Positions 28,088 to 36,760 of a DNA stretch of 64,000 bases are shown one piece after another. The translations under genes and the position numbers were made by a program. Each line of letters begins with the position of its first letter. Position 1 is the first letter of the stretch. The DNA comes from Flavobacterium fluviatile (GTDB lineage Bacteria > Bacteroidota > Bacteroidia > Flavobacteriales > Flavobacteriaceae): assembly GCF_010645065.1 (NCBI RefSeq), contig NZ_JAADZW010000005.1, positions 62,001-126,000 on the forward strand, given 5' to 3'. The notes below the pieces were generated by a model that did not search any database, was not told the DNA's origin, and saw only the letters and a program-made list of their open reading frames with translations.

Positions 28088-28495
28088 TTAAATCAGTTTT
28101 AGTTCTCTTTTCCCATTCTCTAATAACTCAATTGTAACTAAAGAATGTTCCTCCGGAATCAGACTGGCAATTTTTTCAGACCATTCTATAAAACACCAGT
28201 TTCCTGAATATAAATAATCATCAGCACCCATATCCAGTGCCTCAGTTTCTTTATTCAATCTGTAAAAATCAAAATGATAAACAATTTGATTGTCTGAAGT
28301 ATAATATTCATTGACTAAAGAAAATGTAGGACTGCTTGTAGCTTCTTCAACACCTAAGATTTTGCATAATTGTTTAATTAACGTAGTTTTTCCAACACCC
28401 ATTTCCCCATTAAAAAGAATAATTTTTTTAGGATTTTGAGCAATAATTTGTTTGGCTACTTCCTGAATCTGATCTAATGAAAAAACGATATTCAT
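28088..28495 (-). CDS. tsaE: tRNA threonylcarbamoyladenosine biosynthesis ATPase TsaE
   Basis: A 135-residue P-loop ATPase with Walker A FNGEMGVGKTTLIKQLC (~29-45), the conserved SPTFSLVNEY and HFDFYRL, and the C-terminal CFIEWSEK motif. TsaE works with TsaB/TsaD to install t6A at position 37 of ANN-decoding tRNAs. Length and motifs are standard. It lies between the GNAT gene and porX; the 134-bp gap to porX contains an inverted repeat. Confidence 0.95.
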   Translation of the reverse strand: MNIVFSLDQIQEVAKQIIAQNPKKIILFNGEMGVGKTTLIKQLCKILGVEEATSSPTFSLVNEYYTSDNQIVYHFDFYRLNKETEALDMGADDYLYSGNWCFIEWSEKIASLIPEEHSLVTIELLENGKRELKLI

Positions 28496-28542
28496 TGTAT
28501 ATTTATTTAATGCGATTATCTTTCGCGAAAGCGAAATTATTA

Positions 28543-28622
28543 GCCACGAATTTACATTAATTTATTTTTTAAGATTAATAGAAGGACAATATTAATTAGT
28601 GAAAATTCGCGAAATTCGTGGC
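28543..28622. repeat. 11-bp inverted repeat flanking an AT-rich core
   Basis: GCCACGAATTT (28543-28553) and AAATTCGTGGC (28612-28622) are exact reverse complements 58 bp apart. An internal palindrome TTTCGCGAAA sits just outside at 28521-28530. Most of the porX-tsaE gap is made of this. It resembles intergenic 'CACGAATTT' repeats I recall from Flavobacterium genomes. Confidence 0.65.
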
Positions 28623-28629
28623 AACTTTT

Positions 28630-30183
28630 TTATTTCGGATTAAACACCAAAAACGGAATAATCATTTCTTCAAGTGAAATTCCGCCATGCTGGTAGGTGT
28701 TTTTATAATAACTAACGTAATGATTGTAGTTGTTTACGTAAGCTAAAAACAAATCATTTTTAGCAAAAATAAATGAGCTGCTCATATTTATAGCTGGTAA
28801 ACCGATAGTTTTGGGCTCTTTTACAACATACACATCCTTTTGTTCGTAGGTTAAGCTACGGCCTGTTTTGTAACGTAAATTCAGACTTGTATTTTTATCT
28901 CCAACAACTTTTGAAGGATTTTTTACGTTTATGGTTCCATGATCAGTAGTCAGTATTAATTTGAAACCTAAAAGCTGTGCCTGCTGAATGATTTCCAGTA
29001 AAGGCGAGTTTTTAAACCAGCTTAATGTAAGTGATCGATAGGCTTTATCGTCTGAAGCAAGCTCTTTTACAACCTCCATTTCGGTTTTGGCATGAGACAG
29101 CATATCGACAAAATTATAAACTACAGTTACCAGGTCATTACCTTTTAAAGCTTTGAAATTCTCAGCAAGTTTTTTACCGCCGGAATAATTTGTGATTTTA
29201 AAATAATCTTCTTTAATATTCAACCCAAGGCGTTTCAGTTGAGCACTAAGAAATTCAGCCTCATAAAGGTTTTTTCCTCCTTCTTCTACGTCATTTTTCC
29301 AATATTCCGGAAACTGTTTTTCCATTTCAACCGGCAGCAAACCGGAGAAGATGGCATTTCTTGCATACTGTGTAGCGGTTGGAAGGATAGAAAAATAGGG
29401 AACTTCTTTTTCTAGTTTATAATAATTGGATATTACGGTTTCAAAGGATTTCCATTGATCGTAACGCAGATTGTCAACAACAACAAATAAAATTGGTTTA
29501 TCTTTCTTTTTAAGTTCCGGAACGACTAATTCTTTGAATAAATTGTGGGACTGAATTGGTTTGTCTGCTTTTGGTGCAAACCAATCCTCATAATTTCTTT
29601 CAATATATTTTCCAAACTGTGAATTGGCTTCAACTTTTTGCGATTCCAGGATTTCAATCATAGCCTGATCGTTGATGTTTTCAAGTTCTAATTCCCAGAA
29701 CAAAAGTTTTTTATATAATTCAACCCAGTCTTCATAAGAATTCACCATGGCTAATTCCATAGAAATTTTCCTGAATTCCTTCTGGTAATCTAAAGTTGTT
29801 TTTTCAGAAATCAATCTGGAATGATCCAGGTTTTTCTTTAAGCTTAGAAGAATCTGATTCGGATTTACGGGTTTTATCAGGTAGTCCGCAATTTTAGATC
29901 CAATTGCTTCCTCCATGATATATTCTTCCTCACTTTTGGTAATCATAATCATAGGAGTGGCAGACTTTTTCTCTTTCATTTCAGAAAGTGTCTCCAGCCC
30001 GCTCATACCGGGCATGTTTTCATCTAAAAAAACAATGTCGAAATTTTCTTCTTCAAACAAACCAATCGCATCCAAACCGTTGTTACAAGTAGTAACTGCG
30101 TAGTTTTTTTTCTCCAGAAATAATATATGTGGTTTCAAAAGATCGATTTCATCATCGACCCAAAGTATTTTTATCTTATCCAT
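28630..30183 (-). CDS. porX: Response regulator with PglZ domain, PorX
   Basis: A 517-residue protein: receiver domain (1-120) with acidic pair Asp10/Asp11, phospho-acceptor Asp54 in IVFLDENMPG, and the switch Lys in DYLIKPVNP; a helical linker; then an alkaline-phosphatase-like PglZ domain (~200-517) with LFVVVDNLRYDQW and LILTTDHGTINV carrying metal-binding Asp/His. This is the PorX architecture. PorX, with the kinase PorY and an ECF sigma factor, controls type IX secretion in Bacteroidetes, and its PglZ domain is a nucleotide/oligonucleotide phosphodiesterase in studied homologues. Two start codons are possible (30189 and 30183); I take the second, MDKIKILWVDDE. Confidence 0.93.
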   Translation of the reverse strand: MDKIKILWVDDEIDLLKPHILFLEKKNYAVTTCNNGLDAIGLFEEENFDIVFLDENMPGMSGLETLSEMKEKKSATPMIMITKSEEEYIMEEAIGSKIADYLIKPVNPNQILLSLKKNLDHSRLISEKTTLDYQKEFRKISMELAMVNSYEDWVELYKKLLFWELELENINDQAMIEILESQKVEANSQFGKYIERNYEDWFAPKADKPIQSHNLFKELVVPELKKKDKPILFVVVDNLRYDQWKSFETVISNYYKLEKEVPYFSILPTATQYARNAIFSGLLPVEMEKQFPEYWKNDVEEGGKNLYEAEFLSAQLKRLGLNIKEDYFKITNYSGGKKLAENFKALKGNDLVTVVYNFVDMLSHAKTEMEVVKELASDDKAYRSLTLSWFKNSPLLEIIQQAQLLGFKLILTTDHGTINVKNPSKVVGDKNTSLNLRYKTGRSLTYEQKDVYVVKEPKTIGLPAINMSSSFIFAKNDLFLAYVNNYNHYVSYYKNTYQHGGISLEEMIIPFLVFNPK

Positions 30184-30301
30184 AATCATAATTGACTTTA
30201 ATTTTTACTGCAATTTAAAAGTCTATAACTTAAAAAGTATTAAAAATAGTATAAAATTAAAGGAGCAGTTCTAATTATTTTAGAAAAAGAGAAGAAAAAA
30301 A

Positions 30302-30895
30302 TTATCCGTGAATCGTTTCGCCTTTACCGTAATTTGTAATAATTGATTCTTCAAAAGCCAGCCATTCTCTCCAGCGTTTTTCGACGTCAATTCCGGTTCC
30401 GTATTTACGTGCGTAAGTGATGAAAGTAGTGTAATGCCCTGCTTCGCTTTCCATTAATTCCCTGTAAAAGACAGCCAGTTCTTCGTCCTGAATATTTTCA
30501 GAAAGCACTTTAAAGCGTTCACAGCTTCTGGCTTCAATCATAGCTGAAAATAATAATCTTTCAACAAGACCTGAAACACGGCTTCCGTCTCCGCTTTTTT
30601 TCATATATTGGTACAATTCATTTACATAATCATCTTTGCGTTCGCGTCCTAATTTTAATCCTCTTTTGATGATAATATTATGAACCTGCTCAAAATGATC
30701 GATTTCTTCCTTGACTAAAGCCAGCAAATCCTGTACTAAATCCTGATGTTCCGGATTATTGGTAATAATTGTAATTGCATTTGTGGCAGCTTTTTGCTCA
30801 CACCATGCATGATCGGTCAGGATTTCCTCTATATTTTTCTCAACAATGTTTACCCATCTTGGGTCGGTTGGTAATTGTAATCTAAGTACGCCCAT
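30302..30895 (-). CDS. miaE: tRNA-(ms2io6A37) hydroxylase MiaE
   Basis: A 197-residue non-haem diiron oxygenase that hydroxylates ms2i6A37 in tRNA. Ferritin-like helices carry the metal ligands in CEQKAATNAI, ALVKEEIDHFEQVHNII, MIEARSCERFKVL and ELMESEAGHYTTFI (E-x-x-H pairs). Length matches the family. It starts 145 bp after glyA on the same strand, but glyA has a hairpin terminator in between, so it is probably transcribed alone. A 118-bp gap separates it from porX. Confidence 0.93.
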   Translation of the reverse strand: MGVLRLQLPTDPRWVNIVEKNIEEILTDHAWCEQKAATNAITIITNNPEHQDLVQDLLALVKEEIDHFEQVHNIIIKRGLKLGRERKDDYVNELYQYMKKSGDGSRVSGLVERLLFSAMIEARSCERFKVLSENIQDEELAVFYRELMESEAGHYTTFITYARKYGTGIDVEKRWREWLAFEESIITNYGKGETIHG

Positions 30896-30913
30896 ATTTT
30901 TTTTCGTTTATTT

Positions 30914-31020
30914 TGTTTCAGGTTTCATGTTTATTCAGGTTCTTTTAGTAACGAAAAAAGTTTAAAGTTTTGTTGTACGTTTTTCTGCGTCACAAAACTT
31001 TAAACTTTAAACCTGAAACA
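30914..31020. repeat. Nested inverted repeats between glyA and miaE
   Basis: The outer pair TGTTTCAGGTTT (30914-30925) and AAACCTGAAACA (31009-31020) are perfect reverse complements. Inside them sits the 14-bp glyA hairpin. Extra partial copies (TTTCATG, TTTATTCAGG) lie between. Confidence 0.65.
30953..31005 (-). terminator. glyA terminator
   Basis: On the minus strand GTTTAAAGTTTTGT and ACAAAACTTTAAAC form a 14-bp stem with an 18-nt loop, followed by TTTTTTCG. Confidence 0.8.
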
Positions 31021-31040
31021 ATTAATCTCAAATTTTATTT

Positions 31041-32315
31041 TTAGTAAACGAAAATTGGTCTTTCGCTCATCATTTCATTTACTTCATTAGCAACTTCTTC
31101 GATAAGTGCTTCATTTGTATGATCAGTAAGTACTTTATCGATTAAAGCCACGATAGTTTCCATATCTTTTTCAACTAAACCACGAGTAGTGATTGCAGCT
31201 GTTCCCACACGTATTCCTGAAGTTACAAATGGAGATTTGTCATCAAATGGAACCATGTTTTTATTTACCGTGATTTCTGCTTTTACCAATGCATTTTCAG
31301 CATCTTTACCGGAAATATTTTTATTTCTTAAGTCGATTAGCATCATGTGGTTGTCTGTTCCTCCGGAGATAATGTTGTAACCTCTTTTCACGAAAGCATC
31401 TGCCATAGCGTTAGCATTTTTTTGCAATTGCATCGCGTAAGTAAAGAACTCGTCTTTTAAAGCTTCACCAAAAGCAACAGCTTTAGCAGCAATAATGTGC
31501 ATCAATGGTCCGCCCTGATTTCCTGGAAAAACAGCTAAATCCAATAAAGCTGACATCATTCTGATTTCACCTTTTGGAGTTTTTAAGCCCCATGGATTTT
31601 CAAAATCTTTTCCCATCAAAATCAAACCACCTCTTGGTCCGCGCAATGTTTTGTGCGTTGTAGTAGTTACAATATGGCAATGTGGAATAGGGTCATTTAA
31701 TAATCCTTTTGCGATTAATCCTGCCGGGTGAGAAATGTCGGCCATCAAAATTGCTCCAACACTGTCTGCGATTACTCTGAAGCGTGCAAAATCCATATCA
31801 CGGGAATAAGCAGAAGCTCCAGCGATGATTAATTTTGGCTGTTCTTTGGTAGCAATTTCCTGAATTTTATCATAGTCTAGTCTTCCAGTTTCTTTGTCAA
31901 CACCGTAAAATACCGGATTGTAAACCCGTCCTGAAAAGTTTACAGGAGAGCCATGAGTAAGGTGACCACCGTGTGATAAATCGAACCCTAAAATTTTATC
32001 TCCAGGCTGTAAACAGGCGTGAAAAACAGAGGCATTTGCCTGGGAACCTGAATGAGGCTGTACGTTTGCATATTCAGCACCAAATAATTCTTTAGCACGG
32101 TCAATTGCTATCTGCTCAATAACGTCAACTACTTCACAACCGCCATAGTATCTTTTGCCAGGATATCCTTCCGCATATTTGTTTGTTAAAACTGAACCCG
32201 CAGCTTCTATTACTTCATCACTTACGAAGTTTTCTGAAGCAATAAGTTCTAATCCGTGAATTTGTCTGTCTTGTTCCTCTAGTATAAGGTCAAAAATTTT
32301 TTCGTCGCGTTGCAT
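31041..32315 (-). CDS. glyA: Serine hydroxymethyltransferase
   Basis: A 424-residue PLP enzyme converting serine and tetrahydrofolate to glycine and methylene-THF. It shows [14 protein letters not shown] near the N-terminus, the [18 protein letters not shown] loop, and the PLP-lysine motif [16 protein letters not shown] use the ATG at 32315 ([10 protein letters not shown]). The longer frame to 32351 runs through its own -7 box. It is divergent from fahA across 108 bp. Confidence 0.97.
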   Translation of the reverse strand: MQRDEKIFDLILEEQDRQIHGLELIASENFVSDEVIEAAGSVLTNKYAEGYPGKRYYGGCEVVDVIEQIAIDRAKELFGAEYANVQPHSGSQANASVFHACLQPGDKILGFDLSHGGHLTHGSPVNFSGRVYNPVFYGVDKETGRLDYDKIQEIATKEQPKLIIAGASAYSRDMDFARFRVIADSVGAILMADISHPAGLIAKGLLNDPIPHCHIVTTTTHKTLRGPRGGLILMGKDFENPWGLKTPKGEIRMMSALLDLAVFPGNQGGPLMHIIAAKAVAFGEALKDEFFTYAMQLQKNANAMADAFVKRGYNIISGGTDNHMMLIDLRNKNISGKDAENALVKAEITVNKNMVPFDDKSPFVTSGIRVGTAAITTRGLVEKDMETIVALIDKVLTDHTNEALIEEVANEVNEMMSERPIFVY

Positions 32316-32340
32316 TTTTTCGTTTTTCGTTAATTTCCTG

Positions 32341-32348
32341 CAAAAATA
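32341..32348 (-). promoter_or_regulatory. glyA -7 box TATTTTTG
   Basis: On the minus strand TATTTTTG lies 25 nt before the glyA ATG. The -33 region is imperfect (TTTC at about 15 nt spacing). Confidence 0.5.
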
Positions 32349-32358
32349 CAAAAAAACG

Positions 32359-32389
32359 TTTGTGAAACTGTTAGATTATGATATATTTG
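32359..32389 (+). promoter_or_regulatory. fahA promoter (TTTG-N19-TATATTTG)
   Basis: TTTG at 32359-32362, a 19-nt spacer and TATATTTG at 32382-32389, one of the best consensus matches in the window. It predicts transcription from about 32394 and a ~30-nt leader before the ATG at 32424. Confidence 0.75.
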
Positions 32390-32423
32390 ACATAGAATTT
32401 TTCAACAAATAATTAACATTCAC

Positions 32424-33707
32424 ATGCCAATAACCGCCAACGATACCAAAAGAAAATCATGGCTGGATGTACCAGAGAACAGTGATTTTCCTATCCAGAA
32501 TATTCCTTTCGGCGTATTTCTTACTAAAGAAAATGTCGTTACAGTAGGAACCAGAATTGGCGATTACGCTATAGATTTAGGAGCTTTACAACAGTTAAAC
32601 TATTTTGAAGGAATAGATTTAACAGATGATATGTTTATGCAGGATACGCTGAATGATTTTATTTCTGACGGCAAAAAAACATGGCGTTTAGTGCGAAACC
32701 GTATAGCAGATATTTTTGATGCTGAAAATCCACAACTGAGAGATTCAGAAAAAGATCGTGATATAGTAATTTTTAATATTGATGATGTAGAGATGCAATT
32801 GCCGGTTTTAATTGGCGATTATACTGATTTCTATTCAAGCAGAGAACACGCTACAAACGTAGGTAAAATGTTCCGGGATCCGCAAAATGCTTTACTGCCA
32901 AACTGGCTTCACATTCCGGTTGGGTATCACGGAAGAAGTTCTACTATAGTTCCGTCTGGTATTCCGGTACACAGACCAATGGGGCAAACATTGCCTGCCG
33001 GCGAAAAATACCCTGTTTTCGGCCCGTCACGTTTAGTAGATTTCGAATTAGAAACAGCTTTTATTACAACGGATGTGAATGTAATGGGCGAAAATATTTC
33101 CACCTACGAAGCTGAAGATTATATTTTCGGAATGGTTTTACTGAACGACTGGAGCGCACGCGACATACAAAAATGGGAATATGTGCCACTGGGACCTTTT
33201 CTTGCAAAGAGTTTTGCAACATCAATTTCTCCGTGGATTGTTACAATGGATGCTTTAGAGCCTTTCAGAACAAAAGGACCAAAACAGGACCCGACACCCC
33301 TTCCGTATTTACAGACAAAAGGAAAAAAAACTTTTGATATTCATCTTGAAGTAGCACTAAAACCCGAAAATCAGGAAGAAACAGTTGTTTCAAAATCCAA
33401 TTTTAAATATTTGTACTGGTCTATGAGTCAACAGCTTGCGCATCATACTTCTAACGGATGCCGTATAAATTCTGGTGATATGATGGGTTCAGGGACTATT
33501 TCAGGACCAACTCCGGATAGTTTTGGCTCAATGTTGGAATTAACATGGGGAGGAAAAAATCCTTTAAAATTAAAAGACGGAAGCGAACGTAAATTCATTG
33601 AAGATAATGACACGGTTATCATGAGAGGATTCTGTGAAAATAATGAAGTCCGTATTGGTTTTGGAGAAGTATCAAGTCAGCTTTTGCCTCCATTCATCAG
33701 GCAATGA
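32424..33707 (+). CDS. fahA: Fumarylacetoacetase
   Basis: A 427-residue enzyme that splits fumarylacetoacetate into fumarate and acetoacetate, the last step of tyrosine breakdown. Family features: N-terminal SH3-like domain (ENSDFPIQNIPFGVF), metal/catalytic segment DFYSSREHATNVGKMFR, HIPVGYHGRSSTIVPSG, LNDWSARDIQKWEYVPLGPF and the C-terminal HHTSNGCRINSGDMMGSGTI. Length is normal. No other tyrosine-degradation gene is in the window, so it stands alone here, with its own promoter and terminator. Confidence 0.96.
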   Translation: MPITANDTKRKSWLDVPENSDFPIQNIPFGVFLTKENVVTVGTRIGDYAIDLGALQQLNYFEGIDLTDDMFMQDTLNDFISDGKKTWRLVRNRIADIFDAENPQLRDSEKDRDIVIFNIDDVEMQLPVLIGDYTDFYSSREHATNVGKMFRDPQNALLPNWLHIPVGYHGRSSTIVPSGIPVHRPMGQTLPAGEKYPVFGPSRLVDFELETAFITTDVNVMGENISTYEAEDYIFGMVLLNDWSARDIQKWEYVPLGPFLAKSFATSISPWIVTMDALEPFRTKGPKQDPTPLPYLQTKGKKTFDIHLEVALKPENQEETVVSKSNFKYLYWSMSQQLAHHTSNGCRINSGDMMGSGTISGPTPDSFGSMLELTWGGKNPLKLKDGSERKFIEDNDTVIMRGFCENNEVRIGFGEVSSQLLPPFIRQ

Positions 33708-33740
33708 AGAGAGAATAAAGATTAACTCAATAGATAGTAA

Positions 33741-33770
33741 AAAACCTTGGCAACAACCAAGGTTTTTTGC
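33741..33770 (+). terminator. fahA terminator
   Basis: AACCTTGG-caacaa-CCAAGGTT followed by TTTT. The minus-strand side has an A/T-run too, so it may also stop read-through the other way. Confidence 0.85.
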
Positions 33771-33836
33771 TTTTTGCCGCAGATTACAAACGTTTAAATA
33801 ATTTTGATTTGTGATAAACTTTTATAGTGAATATCT

Positions 33837-34877
33837 TTATACAGGAATTTGCTGGCTTAAACAATGTAAAGTTCCAAAACCCCAAATAAAATCAATACAG
33901 CTTATTCCAATTACTTCTCGGTCCGGGAAACATTCTGATAAAATATTCAAAGCGACACGATCGTTGCTGTCATTAAATGTAGGCACTAAAACACAATTAT
34001 TCAGGATTAGGAAATTTGCATAGCTTGCAGGTAATCTTAAGTCTTCAAAATCAACTCGTTTTGGCATTGGAAGCGCGACAATTGTTGGCGATTTTCCATC
34101 CTCTAATTTTGCATTTTGCAAACGTTTCAGATTATCTTGCAAAGCCTTGTAGTTAGAATCATTTTTGTCAGTTTCAACTATCGTTACAATGGTATCTTCG
34201 TTTACAAATCGGCATAAATCATCAATATGTCCATGTGTGTCGTCGCCTTCAATTCCGTCCCCCAGCCAGATCACATTCGTAACTCCGAGATATTCTTTAA
34301 AAACTGCTTCATAATCTGCTTTAGTAAAACCAGGATTTCGTACCTGTATTTTAGGGTGCATCAGGCATTCTTCAGAAGTTAATAAAGTTCCTTTTCCGTT
34401 TACATCAATTGCTCCGCCTTCAATTACAACAGGTTTCCCTTTATAAGTAACCAGGGTTAATGGTACATCAATAAAATTCGCTATTTTAGCAGGAACAAAT
34501 TTGTCTAACTGATAATTTTTATATTTTGCCCATCCATTAAAATTAAAATTTAAAGCTTCTCTTTCAGAACCATTTTTTACAATAATTGGTCCTGAATCAC
34601 GCATCCAGCTTCTGTTGGTTTTATGAACGATAAAAGAAATGTTTACAATATTGACACGGGCTCTTTCTAGCAATTCAGTAACTTTTTCTTTTAATTTTTC
34701 ATCGGCTACGACCAAAAATACAGTTTCAAAGTTGGCAACTTTTTTAATAAATTCAACAAATGCCCACTGAACCGCCTCGTATTTTCCCGGCCAGTCGTTT
34801 CCGTTATGAGGAAAGCATAATACAATTCCCTGTTGTTTTTCCCACTCTGCCGGAAATCTTCTGTTATCTGTTGTCAT
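33837..34877 (-). CDS. aguA: Agmatine deiminase family protein
   Basis: A 346-residue guanidino-modifying enzyme of the agmatine deiminase/peptidyl-arginine deiminase fold. Catalytic parts: WMRDSGPIIV, EGGAIDVNGKG, GDDTHGHIDDLCRF (His and Asp), and the nucleophile Cys339 in FGTLHCLSQQIPV. Agmatine deiminase turns agmatine into N-carbamoylputrescine. Together with the amidase gene at 36761 and arginine decarboxylase at 44329 it completes the route from arginine to putrescine, which favours agmatine over peptidyl-arginine as substrate. It is monocistronic with its own promoter. Confidence 0.87.
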   Translation of the reverse strand: MTTDNRRFPAEWEKQQGIVLCFPHNGNDWPGKYEAVQWAFVEFIKKVANFETVFLVVADEKLKEKVTELLERARVNIVNISFIVHKTNRSWMRDSGPIIVKNGSEREALNFNFNGWAKYKNYQLDKFVPAKIANFIDVPLTLVTYKGKPVVIEGGAIDVNGKGTLLTSEECLMHPKIQVRNPGFTKADYEAVFKEYLGVTNVIWLGDGIEGDDTHGHIDDLCRFVNEDTIVTIVETDKNDSNYKALQDNLKRLQNAKLEDGKSPTIVALPMPKRVDFEDLRLPASYANFLILNNCVLVPTFNDSNDRVALNILSECFPDREVIGISCIDFIWGFGTLHCLSQQIPV

Positions 34878-34899
34878 AAGGTACTATAAATAAAGTGTA

Positions 34900-34933
34900 C
34901 AAAGATAAGTCATTCATTAGTATTATGAAACAA
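34900..34933 (-). promoter_or_regulatory. Agmatine deiminase promoter (TTG-N23-TATCTTTG)
   Basis: On the minus strand TTG (34933-34931), a 23-nt spacer and TATCTTTG (34907-34900), 22 nt before the ATG at 34877. The spacer is at the long end of the usual range. Confidence 0.55.
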
Positions 34934-35414
34934 TGGGCATTTTGTATTTGAAATTTAGATATTTCATTAAATAATTTTAAATAAAATGTATGTACTAGCA
35001 TAAATCTTTACATATTATATTTGATTTTGCTAATTTTGTTAATCTTTCATTAAGATTAGGGTGAAATTTTTTACAAAAAAAAATTTTTTATTTAAAAAAA
35101 AATATTAATTTTAACTCATAATTAAATTAAAACTTAATACTGTATTTGTTGGAGTTATTATAACACTGATATTTATCAGCAAGTAATTCCTGATTGAGTT
35201 AATATAATACTAAGCATTTAATTTAAATATGACCCGCCCCAAGTTGTTTTAAAAGCCTGTGAATTCATTTTTTCCCAAATATCTACTTTATGGGAATTAT
35301 GTAAAAATTCAGAAAATGAATAGAACGGTTTTTTTGCTTTCTTGATATAAGTTTGCTAAAAGTTTAGAAAAACTTATGTTAAAATCAAAAATATAAATTA
35401 AAACACTTAATATC
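34934..35414. other. Long AT-rich gene-free region before the OmpA gene
   Basis: About 480 bp without a credible ORF. It is very AT-rich with long A and T runs (35065-35105), an isolated GC-rich patch TGACCCGCCCCAAGTTG (about 35229-35245), a TAAGTTTG that could be a -7 box (35348-35355, 59 nt before the ATG), and an inverted repeat ATAAGTTT / AAACTTAT (35347-35354 and 35370-35377). A long 5' leader for the abundant OmpA mRNA is possible. Confidence 0.4.
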
Positions 35415-36677
35415 ATGAGAAAAAAATTAACTTCTTTAACATTTTTACTCTTGTCATTCATGGCAAGTGCGCAAACTATGCCTGCTCCCTCAACCGAACC
35501 TTCGATTGATAATTCTGTCTATAATAAATGGTCTATTGAATTAAACGGCGGTGTCAATAAGCCAATGTACAGAATGTCTCCGGGATATTTTACCGAAGCA
35601 CTGAATCCTTTTCATGTAGATTTGGGGGCCAGATATATGTTTAACCCTAAATTTGGTCTAAAATTAGATTTTGGATATGATCAGTTTAAAGAAGCTGATG
35701 ATTATCCTGAATTTAAAAGTCAATATTACAGAACCAGTTTACAAGGGGTTATTAATTTAGGCAGAACATTAAATTTTGAAACATGGACAAACACTTTTGG
35801 ATTGTTACTTCATGGTGGTTTTGGAGCTGCAATGCTTAAAAGCGATGATGGTTTTGATGGTGAAGATTATATGGCAAATGGAATCCTTGGGTTGACAGGT
35901 CAGGTAAGACTTGGAAACAGAGTGGCTCTTACTGCTGATCTTACCGGAGTGGTTAATGCTCTTCAAAACTGGAATTTTGATGGTATGGGCCCAACAAGCA
36001 CAGGTGCTATTGACGGGGTAATCCTGAATGCTTCTCTTGGTCTTACATTTTATTTAGGCAAACATGCAAGACATGCTGACTGGGTTGGAGAAGAAGACAG
36101 AATTGATGAAATTGACAGAAGATTAAGCCTTATTGAGACAGGTCTGCTGGATAGTGATAAGGACGGTGTAGCTGATTTGTATGATTTAGAACCAAATTCA
36201 GTAACCGGAGTTGCAGTAAACACAAAAGGACAATCAATTGATAATAACCAAAATGGAGTTCCTGATGAGCTAGAAAGTTACTTAGAAAAAACATACGGTG
36301 TAAAAAGTGACGGTATAGCTACAAATACGACTGTAGAACAATTGATCAACGATGGATATGTAAATGTGTATTTTGATTTCAATTCATCTAAACCAACTAC
36401 TGCATCCTTGTCCGGTATTGATTTCTTAGTGAAATATTTGAAAAACAATCCAAATAAAACTGCAGACGTAGTAGGCTATGCTGATGAAATTGGAAGTTCA
36501 AGCTATAATGTTGAACTGTCAAGAAAAAGAGCAGAAGCTGTAAAACAAGTTGCAGTAAATGCTGGAATTGATGCATCAAGATTAAATGTAATCGCTAACG
36601 GAGAAGATACATCTGTAAATAAAGATTCAAAAGAGGCTCGTCAAATCGTGAGAAGAGTTTCTTTCCAGGTGAAATAA
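35415..36677 (+). CDS. OmpA family outer-membrane protein
   Basis: A 420-residue protein: signal peptide (MRKKLTSLTFLLLSFMASAQ), an eight-strand OmpA-like beta-barrel (~35-215, ending in NASLGLTFYLGKH), thrombospondin type 3 calcium-binding repeats (DSDKDGVADLYDLEPNS, DNNQNGVPDELE; ~245-290), and a peptidoglycan-binding OmpA domain (VYFDFNSSKPTT ... GYADEIGSSSYNVELSRKRA; ~318-420). It links the outer membrane to the cell wall and is usually very abundant. A long AT-rich leader precedes it and a strong terminator follows. Confidence 0.93.
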   Translation: MRKKLTSLTFLLLSFMASAQTMPAPSTEPSIDNSVYNKWSIELNGGVNKPMYRMSPGYFTEALNPFHVDLGARYMFNPKFGLKLDFGYDQFKEADDYPEFKSQYYRTSLQGVINLGRTLNFETWTNTFGLLLHGGFGAAMLKSDDGFDGEDYMANGILGLTGQVRLGNRVALTADLTGVVNALQNWNFDGMGPTSTGAIDGVILNASLGLTFYLGKHARHADWVGEEDRIDEIDRRLSLIETGLLDSDKDGVADLYDLEPNSVTGVAVNTKGQSIDNNQNGVPDELESYLEKTYGVKSDGIATNTTVEQLINDGYVNVYFDFNSSKPTTASLSGIDFLVKYLKNNPNKTADVVGYADEIGSSSYNVELSRKRAEAVKQVAVNAGIDASRLNVIANGEDTSVNKDSKEARQIVRRVSFQVK

Positions 36678-36696
36678 TGAAATTAAATAACATTAG

Positions 36697-36735
36697 AAAA
36701 GGCTGTTTCAGAATATTTGAAACAGCCTTTTTTTT
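36697..36735 (+). terminator. ompA-like gene terminator
   Basis: AAAGGCTGTTTCA and TGAAACAGCCTTT form a 13-bp stem followed by a T run. It also faces the convergent amidase gene. Confidence 0.9.
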
Positions 36736-36760
36736 GCTTTTATATAAATAATTAAATTGA

